From the IMG/VR virus record IMGVR_UViG_3300023174_005626, positions 1 through 64,000 of that record: DNA of 64,000 bases. The stretch is one strand, 5' to 3'. The translations under genes and the position numbers were made by a program. Below, one piece after another: positions 46,418-53,229 of this stretch. The notes under the pieces are model-generated. The model saw only the letters and a list, made by a program, of their open reading frames with translations. It made no database searches and was not told the DNA's origin. The stretch is from a virus. How positions within the stretch are numbered: the stretch's first letter is position 1; the number at the start of each line of letters is the position of its first letter.

Positions 46418-47457
46418 ACCAACTTACTATCAAACTGAATCGCGGCTTCGTTTGATGTGTTTTCTTTAGTAACCTCAATTCTCAAAACGTCATTAGTTGT
46501 TATTTGAATTTTTTGAACATCTGTTCCATAATAGTCGTCATTGATATAAACATCGTATGACGATATGTTACTTGATTTAACAAATTCCATATTTGCGGTA
46601 AAATCAATTCTTTCAACCAACATATCATTACCAACCACATATAAAAAATTAGTTAAGAATTCATCTGGATTTTCAGGAAACTGATTTTTTTTCTTTTTTA
46701 ATGTTGACGTGTCAATTTCAAATACTTGAAGGACTCTGGCAATTGCGGGCTTAACTTCAAACTCGGCTTCATCAATAAGATAACCCAACATTGTGAAATC
46801 ATAGTTTTGAATATAATATTTTCTATTCTCAATTTGCATTTGAGACTCATCAGAAATATTGGTTGAAATGATTGGAACATATTGACCTTTAATAAAGGTG
46901 TATGCTTGTCTTGATGAAAACTTTTGCATTACAACTTTATTTAGCTCGTTAAGTTCCCTCATTCTATTACAAATAATTTTAACACTATAGTTAATATCAA
47001 CGGGAACTGGCTGCGGAATTGTATAAATGTCCATACCTTGTTCATTACCATTCCAAGTCGGAACTGAGGCATAATAAAATTGTTTTCTATTTGGAATTGT
47101 ATATTGAAGTGATGGATTTGTACCATACTTAACTTCGGGACTTCTAACAACAGTTATGAATGGTGGAGATGGGTTATTATCTAAATCAACAAATTGAGAT
47201 GTTTCAACATATTGAGACCAGTTCTGAGTGGTAACAATAATATCAACCATTGGAACAATTTTTCCTGCCGTAACAACTTTCAAATCTTCTTTTACAAAAT
47301 CTAACATACCTCTATCTAAATCAGCATGTAAAACTGATTTAGGTAAATAAGTTCCATCTTTGTTGATATATTCCAACAACTGCTCTCTTCTAGAATAAAG
47401 AGTCTTTTGTGGAACCAAAGGTAATGTAGGTTTAACTTGTGTTTTAGGTAATGGCAT
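46414..47457 (-). CDS. Neck/tail completion protein, possibly gp15-like
   Basis: 347 residues. The middle has a strand-helix pattern (VDINYSVKIICNRMRELNELNKVVMQKF, residues ~150-185, split here in description) resembling the T4 gp15 region in which a beta strand precedes a helix for a multimer ring. Position between the 170-residue neck protein and the sheath gene fits a tail terminator or sheath stabiliser. A Pro-rich N-terminus and a beta-rich C-terminal ~90 residues may be an added domain. The start overlaps the stop of the upstream gene by one base. Assignment is by position and pattern; gp3- or gp14-type roles are possible. Confidence 0.5.
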   Translation of the reverse strand: MPLPKTQVKPTLPLVPQKTLYSRREQLLEYINKDGTYLPKSVLHADLDRGMLDFVKEDLKVVTAGKIVPMVDIIVTTQNWSQYVETSQFVDLDNNPSPPFITVVRSPEVKYGTNPSLQYTIPNRKQFYYASVPTWNGNEQGMDIYTIPQPVPVDINYSVKIICNRMRELNELNKVVMQKFSSRQAYTFIKGQYVPIISTNISDESQMQIENRKYYIQNYDFTMLGYLIDEAEFEVKPAIARVLQVFEIDTSTLKKKKNQFPENPDEFLTNFLYVVGNDMLVERIDFTANMEFVKSSNISSYDVYINDDYYGTDVQKIQITTNDVLRIEVTKENTSNEAAIQFDSKLV

Positions 47458-47969
47458 TATATTCCTCTAAATTCATTTTCACTTACCCAAGTAGCTGTAA
47501 CCGTTCTATAGAATGGTTTATACCCACCATAAGTGTGTTTATTATCTGACTTAACAAGTCCGTCGTCAATAACTGTATAATATCTAACTCTATCCTCCGT
47601 TTCATAATATCCAAGGTAATCACCCATAAAAATATTAACATCCATGTCATCAAGAGTTTTTTGGTAAATAGAAAATTTCATATTACCTGGCTCATCTTGT
47701 TTAATCTTTGAATTACCAAGAAGTTTGTTCTGTGGTGCCATAACCTGAACCAATCCCTTAAGTTCAACAGGGGCCATGAATTGAATCCCATCTTCCAATA
47801 CCTCACCATACACGCTATCAGTTTTAGTCTTGTATCTATCAATTCTATAAAGAATAACTGTGAAGTTCATATCACCCAACAACCACTCTTCACCCATACC
47901 AATATCCAAGGCGTAGTCTTCCCCACCAAAGAATTTTCCTAAACGTGTAATTGGTACTAACTTTTGCAT
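47457..47969 (-). CDS. Neck protein, possibly gp14-like
   Basis: 170 residues (T4 gp14 is 256). Contains an acidic strand-turn region with VYGEVLEDG and a block ending TYGGYKPFYRTVTATWV, reminiscent of gp14-type head-tail connectors, but no motif is decisive. It is translated with the gp15-like gene (one-base overlap) and stands at the head of the unit, next to a divergent SET gene. A TATTTATC box lies five bases before its ATG. Confidence 0.48.
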   Translation of the reverse strand: MQKLVPITRLGKFFGGEDYALDIGMGEEWLLGDMNFTVILYRIDRYKTKTDSVYGEVLEDGIQFMAPVELKGLVQVMAPQNKLLGNSKIKQDEPGNMKFSIYQKTLDDMDVNIFMGDYLGYYETEDRVRYYTVIDDGLVKSDNKHTYGGYKPFYRTVTATWVSENEFRGI

Positions 47970-47972
47970 ATA

Positions 47973-48003
47973 TTGATAAATACTTAAAGAGTTATTATAT
48001 TTC
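47973..48003 (+). promoter_or_regulatory. Host-type promoter for the SET/SNF2 unit
   Basis: TTG, a 20-base spacer and TATATTTC (47996-48003) resemble the Bacteroidota TTTG/TAnnTTTG pair. It overlaps the minus-strand late box at 47975-47982, so the two divergent units may be expressed at different times. Confidence 0.4.
47975..47982 (-). promoter_or_regulatory. Late-type promoter box TATTTATC
   Basis: Five bases before the ATG at 47969; overlaps the candidate divergent promoter. Confidence 0.45.
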
Positions 48004-48010
48004 TAACAAA

Positions 48011-48415
48011 ATGATTATGAGATTAGACGCACCGAGTAAAATTTATGTTGACAACAGTCCGATACATGGGTTAGGTGTTTTCGCAAAAGAAAAAATATTA
48101 GTTGACGAAATATTTGAAATTTGTCCTGTAATTGATATGGGAATGAAGTTTGGTGAATCTAGTCACATATTAGTTGACTATAGATTTAATTGGCCACAAG
48201 GTGGTGGTGAATGGACAAAACAAGTTGTAACTGCTGGTTTTGGTATGTTATATAATCATAGTAATAATGCTAATGCAAATTGGAGGTCTAACTTTGATAC
48301 AAACTCTTTTGAGTTTTATGCAACTAAAGACATTAACCCTGGCGATGAAATCTTTGTTTGGTATGGTGATATGAGTTATTGGAATGATGGTAGAAATCAT
48401 ACGAATATTATTTAA
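48011..48415 (+). CDS. SET-domain protein (putative lysine methyltransferase)
   Basis: 134 residues from ATG 48011 (a second ATG two codons in is equally good). The compact SET fold is complete: HGLGVFA at 19-25 in the first beta hairpin, GMLYNHSNNAN at 78-88 (the NHS element that binds S-adenosylmethionine), and INPGDEIFVWYGDMSYW at 108-124 with the catalytic-type Tyr. There are no pre- or post-SET zinc cysteines. SET proteins transfer methyl groups to lysines on proteins. A phage copy might modify virion or host proteins. It is followed five bases later by the SNF2 gene and probably shares its transcript. Confidence 0.85.
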   Translation: MIMRLDAPSKIYVDNSPIHGLGVFAKEKILVDEIFEICPVIDMGMKFGESSHILVDYRFNWPQGGGEWTKQVVTAGFGMLYNHSNNANANWRSNFDTNSFEFYATKDINPGDEIFVWYGDMSYWNDGRNHTNII

Positions 48416-48420
48416 TTGAA

Positions 48421-50172
48421 ATGGAAATTAGTTTAGAATCTAAAGCATTAACATTGTTGGAAACTTACGAGGGGGCAAACAATTATATATTGGAGCTCAA
48501 AAGAAAATCCCAAGTTAATAGAAAGTTTTACCCAACAAGAAGTCAATCTGAATACATTATTAATAACCACGATAAACAACCAAAGGTTGCTAAGAAGTGG
48601 GTTATACTTGATGCTTATTTTGCACAGAAACTTGCCGATGATAGACTGATGACTGAAATACCTGAAAAGGTTTGGGTTGAGAAATTATTGGCAGACAAAG
48701 AAAAAGCATTTCATATTTGGGGTAAAATAACTGAATCTCAAGAACTACATGACTTTTGGTTACCTAAAGCCTCAATAATTAAAGACAACACAGTTAAAGA
48801 TGTTGTTATTAATTATGAAAAATATTCTAATCGTCCTCCACTTACACATCAAAAGGAAGCAATTCAAAAGTTAGTTGAGAATAAGAAATTTATCTTAGCT
48901 GATGATATGGGTCTTGGTAAAACCACATCTACGATTATTGCTGCTCTTGAAGCTGGCGCTAAAAAAATATTAATCATTTGTCCAGCAACTTTAAAAATTA
49001 ACTGGAAGAGGGAAATTGAAAACTACTCGGACAGGTCAACATATATTGCTGAAGGAAAAAACTTTTCAACCGAACACGACTTTGTTATCATAAACTATGA
49101 CATTATAAAAAATTTCCATGACCCTAAGAAAAAAGATGATTCGCAAATTCTTAGAGCCGATTTTGATTTGGTCATCATTGATGAGGCACACTATATCAAA
49201 AATGCTCAAGCCCAAAGAACAAAACTAATTAATGATTTAGTAAAGAAAGTTGACCGATTATGGTTACTAACGGGAACACCTATGACTTCTCGCCCGATTG
49301 ACTATTATAATTTATTAAGTCTAATAGATTCGCCTGTTGCCAAGAATTGGATGGCTTATGTTATAAGATACTGTCAAGGATACCAATTTAAAGTTGGCCC
49401 AAGAAAGGTGTGGAATGTTATGGGAGCTTCCAATTTGGAAGAACTAAGAGACAGGACTGTAGGGTTAACACTAAGAAGATTAAAAGAAGATGTTTTAGAT
49501 TTACCCGATAAAATTATCACACCCGTTTATCTTAGATTAAAATCTAAATTATATGAAGAAGTAATGGGTGATTACTATAATTGGTACGAAAAAAATCCTG
49601 AGGAATCAAAATCTTTAACGGTTCAATTTACAAAACTTACCAAAGTAAGACAAATTATTGCCGATGAAAAGATTGCCCAAACAATTGAATTAGCCGAAAA
49701 TATTATTGAGCAAGATAAAAAAGTTATTATATTCTGTAACTTTACAGATTCACTTAACAAAATTTGTGAACACTTTGGAAAAGTGGCAGTCAAACTTGAT
49801 GGTTCAATGTCAAAAGGTGAAAGACAATTGTCTGTTGACCAATTCCAAGAAAATCAAAAAGTGAAAGTATTTGTTGGTAACATTAAAGCGGCTGGTGTTG
49901 GTTTAACCTTAACAGCGGCTGAAGCGGTTATCATGAATGATTTATCCTTTTTACCATCCGACCACTCACAAGCTGAGGACAGAGCTTATAGATTTGGTCA
50001 AAAAAATAATGTATTAGTTTACTACCCAATATTTGAAAACACTATAGAAGGAATTATCTACGACATATTAGCAAATAAAAAACAGGTTATATCTACAATC
50101 TTAGGTGATAACCAAAACAGTCCTGATGCGGCTGAAGAAATCTTAAAAAGAATTAATGAAATGCGTCGTTAA
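48421..50172 (+). CDS. SNF2-family DNA helicase/translocase
   Basis: 583 residues. Two RecA-like lobes with all SNF2 motifs: Q-like PPLTHQKEAI (139-148), Walker A DDMGLGKTT (161-169), DEAH (254-257), LTGTPM (283-288) and the motif VI pattern Q-A-E-D-R-A-Y-R-x-G-Q near residues 513-523. It is closest in layout to SMARCAL1-type annealing helicases or RapA-like proteins, with an N-terminal region of ~135 residues of unknown nature. In T4 the corresponding job, fork reversal and R-loop removal, is done by UvsW, which is a different SF2 branch. Functional replacement of UvsW is inferred. Encoded downstream of the SET gene. Confidence 0.85.
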   Translation: MEISLESKALTLLETYEGANNYILELKRKSQVNRKFYPTRSQSEYIINNHDKQPKVAKKWVILDAYFAQKLADDRLMTEIPEKVWVEKLLADKEKAFHIWGKITESQELHDFWLPKASIIKDNTVKDVVINYEKYSNRPPLTHQKEAIQKLVENKKFILADDMGLGKTTSTIIAALEAGAKKILIICPATLKINWKREIENYSDRSTYIAEGKNFSTEHDFVIINYDIIKNFHDPKKKDDSQILRADFDLVIIDEAHYIKNAQAQRTKLINDLVKKVDRLWLLTGTPMTSRPIDYYNLLSLIDSPVAKNWMAYVIRYCQGYQFKVGPRKVWNVMGASNLEELRDRTVGLTLRRLKEDVLDLPDKIITPVYLRLKSKLYEEVMGDYYNWYEKNPEESKSLTVQFTKLTKVRQIIADEKIAQTIELAENIIEQDKKVIIFCNFTDSLNKICEHFGKVAVKLDGSMSKGERQLSVDQFQENQKVKVFVGNIKAAGVGLTLTAAEAVIMNDLSFLPSDHSQAEDRAYRFGQKNNVLVYYPIFENTIEGIIYDILANKKQVISTILGDNQNSPDAAEEILKRINEMRR

Positions 50173-50185
50173 ATAATTATTGGAT

Positions 50186-50193
50186 TATTTATT
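50186..50193 (+). promoter_or_regulatory. Late-type promoter box TATTTATT (plus strand)
   Basis: Nineteen bases before the SOD-nuclease ATG. It reads in the same sense orientation relative to its gene as the boxes on the minus strand. Confidence 0.5.
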
Positions 50194-50212
50194 ATATGGA
50201 TAATCCAAACAT

Positions 50213-51751
50213 ATGAAGAAATTAGAAGAAAAGGTACAACAACTGGAAACCCAAATACTTGAAAACCACGTTAACAAAGAAAAAGAACAGTTGCTTACCG
50301 AAATGAAGAAAATTGGAATAGAGAAATTACCTTATTCCTACTCAGCCCTTAAACCGTTCATTGACCCCGAGACAATGGACTTTCATTATAACAAACATTA
50401 TAAAGGGTACGTGGATAAATTGAATGACGCTCTCTCAAAGAAAAAAAACGGGGATGTAGAGTTAGAGCAAATAATCAAAAACATAAGTCGTTACGACAAA
50501 TCAATCAGAAATAATGCAGGTGGAGCATTCAATCACGCATTATTTTGGAACATGTTGACACCTAATCCAAAAAAACTTGAAGGGGAACTTTATAAAAAAA
50601 TTGTAAAACAATTTGGTAGTTTCACAGCGTTCAAGAAAAAATTTGAGGCGGTTGCCAAAGATAGATTTGGTTCGGGATGGGTGTGGTTAGTTTTAACTGC
50701 GAAGAACACATTAAAAATAATGTCTACACCAAACCAAGATAATCCATTGATGAATGTGATTGAAGGTGGTGGTTTCCCATTATTGGGGTTAGACTTATGG
50801 GAACACGCGTATTATTTAAAATACAGAAACAAAAGAGACGAATATATTGTAAACTTTTGGAAAGTTATTAATTGGGATTTTGTTACAAAAATGTATGAAA
50901 TGAAAACCCAAACAAAGTTAATGGAGTCTGTTGAGTTAGGTAAAATTATTACTGAATCAGCAGATGCGAAATTCTGTGACGCAAAAGAAATTTTATTTTT
51001 TAAAGATTTAATTAACAATTCTAAAATTAAAAGAAGATACCAAGATGGAGTAACTGACGTATTAAGAACAGTATTCCATGATTTTTGGGTTGAGAGTACA
51101 ACAAAAGAAATGTCAGGATTCTACGGAGTTGAATCTAAAGAAGGTAGGTCAATTCTTAATAACCTTAACACCAACTTCAACGCGTTTTGTTTATTGGTTA
51201 AAGCGGTTAACAGACAAATTGAAAATATTGGTAGAACTGATAAGATTTTTAATTTTAGTTTCAAAGAAAATAGAACACTGAAAGAAGTAGAAAGATTTCT
51301 TAATGCTTTAGACCATTTCAAAAAACAAATTTTTACAAAAAATAATGAAGACTTTATTAACATTATTAAAGTTTTAAAAAAGTTATGGGACAGAGGACAA
51401 AAATCTGAAGATAACGTTCAAAAGAAACTTGAAGATTATTTTGAAGGTGACGCAAAAGTTGAAAAAATTGGAGGTCACGGACAAAAAAGAGACGCCTTTA
51501 AAGGTGTTGATATGGTTATTGAAAAGGATGGTAAAACACATACCGCTCAAGTAAAACCATACTCAACAACAACAATTGACGGTGACAAAGTTGCTTTATC
51601 CGATACAGGTAATGTCAAACCTTACAACGTGAACTGGTTGATTTTTATTCAACCTAAAACTAATAAGATATTAATATTTGATAATCATCCATTACAAAAC
51701 GAAAATCAATATATATTTAAGTTAAGTTCACTTCTTCACGAAATAGAATAA
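50213..51751 (+). CDS. Mn-type superoxide dismutase fused to a nuclease-like domain
   Basis: 512 residues in three parts. Residues 1-38 form a charged coiled coil. Residues 39-230 are a complete Fe/Mn superoxide dismutase: LPYSYSALKPFID, metal ligands His58, His108, Asp194 and His198, plus His62, Tyr66 and the Mn-type Gln175 in STPNQDNPLM. Residues ~231-420 are helical and unassigned. Residues ~421-512 resemble a PD-(D/E)XK nuclease fold: GVDMVIE with Asp433, then a strand ending QVK (Gln446-x-Lys448). SOD converts superoxide to peroxide and oxygen. The fusion is unusual; the protein may couple redox chemistry to DNA processing, or the SOD may only be a structural module. Late box 19 bases upstream. 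Confidence 0.82.
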   Translation: MKKLEEKVQQLETQILENHVNKEKEQLLTEMKKIGIEKLPYSYSALKPFIDPETMDFHYNKHYKGYVDKLNDALSKKKNGDVELEQIIKNISRYDKSIRNNAGGAFNHALFWNMLTPNPKKLEGELYKKIVKQFGSFTAFKKKFEAVAKDRFGSGWVWLVLTAKNTLKIMSTPNQDNPLMNVIEGGGFPLLGLDLWEHAYYLKYRNKRDEYIVNFWKVINWDFVTKMYEMKTQTKLMESVELGKIITESADAKFCDAKEILFFKDLINNSKIKRRYQDGVTDVLRTVFHDFWVESTTKEMSGFYGVESKEGRSILNNLNTNFNAFCLLVKAVNRQIENIGRTDKIFNFSFKENRTLKEVERFLNALDHFKKQIFTKNNEDFINIIKVLKKLWDRGQKSEDNVQKKLEDYFEGDAKVEKIGGHGQKRDAFKGVDMVIEKDGKTHTAQVKPYSTTTIDGDKVALSDTGNVKPYNVNWLIFIQPKTNKILIFDNHPLQNENQYIFKLSSLLHEIE

Positions 51752-51757
51752 TAAAGA

Positions 51758-51765
51758 TATTTATT
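51758..51765 (+). promoter_or_regulatory. Late-type promoter box TATTTATT (plus strand)
   Basis: Four bases before the gp13 ATG, as short as at the gp25 gene. Confidence 0.45.
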
Positions 51766-51769
51766 TGAT

Positions 51770-52894
51770 ATGGCAGCAATACCAGAACCAGAAAGGTCAA
51801 AAATTTATACGAGAATTAAACACCAATTAGGTGCGCCCTTAAGAAGTGTAGAACTTGAGGACGAAATGTTAGACTCATTGATGGAATTAGCAATTGGGGA
51901 TTATGAAGAATATATCCTACAATGGTTAATTGATTCTCAATGGGTTAACCTTGTTAATTTAAACATGAATGAAAGGTCTGTTGCGAGAGCCCTTGTTACA
52001 AGAACAATGGATTTTGAACAACAATTTTCATATTCATATTCTAAAATTGTGGGTCTTCAAACTGAAGGTCCTTGGGTTTTAAAGAAAGATTATTTTATTC
52101 TTGAAAAGAATGTTCAAACATACGAAATTCCTGCTGGTAGAGAAGTAAACGAATTATTATGGTTTTCAGACCAAGCTTGGACTGCATTTGGAATTGGTGG
52201 TATGGGTGGATTTGGTGGTGGTATTGGATTAGGTGCAGACCAACCTGGATTTGCTCAGATGGGTAATACGGGTTCTTATTTTATGATGTCAGGTTTTGAT
52301 TATCTAATTAGAATGCAAGAAGCCAATATTCTTAGTAGAATCTTAGGTGGTTCGTTAACATATAGAATAACAGGACTACCTGACGGTAAAAAATTAATTC
52401 ACTTGATGAATACTCCTGGTGGTAAATTTAACTGGTCAAGTTATAGTCAATACGTGGGTAAAGCTGTTTGGTATTGGTATTACGATGTAGAACCTGATAG
52501 TAGAGCCGATTGTTTGAAAAACAATCCCGACATTATTAAATTACCAACAGATGTACCTATTGAGGAATTGACTTGGACTGATTTAAATGTTCCTGGTCAA
52601 CAATGGGTTAGAAGATGGTTCACCGCTTACTGTAAAGAAACTTTAGCAAGAGTTAGAGGAAAATACAGTGGTAACCTTAAAACGCCTGATTCTGAAATTG
52701 TTATGGATTACCAAAGTTTATTAACCGAGGCTAAAGATGAAAAGTCAAAACTTATTGAAGAATTAACAGGTGCTGAAGGTTGGTTAACCAGAATGAGACC
52801 TGACAAAGTTATGGAAAGAGAAGCATTAATTGCTGAAAACCTAAATAAACAAATGAAGTTCAGAGCAATGCCTCGTCAAATTTACGTAATATAA
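51770..52894 (+). CDS. gp13: Neck protein gp13
   Basis: 374 residues (T4 gp13 309). Helix-rich N-terminus and conserved C-terminal block with WVRRWFTAYCKETLARVRGKY, then MDYQSLLTEAKDEKSKLIEEL, typical of gp13, which caps the portal and joins the tail to the head. Between these lie a strand-rich region and a Gly-rich loop (residues ~140-165: GIGGMGGFGGGIG), an insertion not seen in T4. Its stop overlaps the next start (TAATG). The start is the ATG four bases after the late box. Confidence 0.8.
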   Translation: MAAIPEPERSKIYTRIKHQLGAPLRSVELEDEMLDSLMELAIGDYEEYILQWLIDSQWVNLVNLNMNERSVARALVTRTMDFEQQFSYSYSKIVGLQTEGPWVLKKDYFILEKNVQTYEIPAGREVNELLWFSDQAWTAFGIGGMGGFGGGIGLGADQPGFAQMGNTGSYFMMSGFDYLIRMQEANILSRILGGSLTYRITGLPDGKKLIHLMNTPGGKFNWSSYSQYVGKAVWYWYYDVEPDSRADCLKNNPDIIKLPTDVPIEELTWTDLNVPGQQWVRRWFTAYCKETLARVRGKYSGNLKTPDSEIVMDYQSLLTEAKDEKSKLIEELTGAEGWLTRMRPDKVMEREALIAENLNKQMKFRAMPRQIYVI

Positions 52895-53229
52895 TGGCAA
52901 TAATTAAGACAGTACCAGTAAGAAAATTTATCAATGGTCATCAAATAGAAACATCTGAAATTACATTAGTTTCAGAATTAGATTATCGTACCAATGGTGA
53001 AGACTGTTGTATCATTAGAGGTGTTGTACAATCATTCGTAACATTAGATTCAAGAACATCTGACCACATTACCGTAAAGGCAATGACTCACCTAACAATC
53101 AGACCTGATGTTGGAAAGATTGATGAAGAATACGATGAGATTGTTGCAGACAAATTCGCTTGTATTGAATTCAGATTTGTTGGTGGAAACTGGTATATCT
53201 TATCTTCAGACGGTCTGAAGCAATCCTAA
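52894..53229 (+). CDS. Small hypothetical protein after gp13
   Basis: 111 residues, start overlapping the gp13 stop. Beta-rich, with the segment DHITVKAMTHLTIRPD and a C-terminal W-Y-I-L strand, and three cysteines. No family recognised. Translational coupling to gp13 suggests a neck or virion-assembly role. Its final 24 bases overlap the convergent DNA polymerase gene and no terminator is seen between them. Confidence 0.55.
   Translation: MAIIKTVPVRKFINGHQIETSEITLVSELDYRTNGEDCCIIRGVVQSFVTLDSRTSDHITVKAMTHLTIRPDVGKIDEEYDEIVADKFACIEFRFVGGNWYILSSDGLKQS

Noticed and set aside
47951-48010. Upstream extension of the SET protein from 47951
   Set aside because: The extra residues do not belong to the SET fold, and the region holds both divergent promoters.
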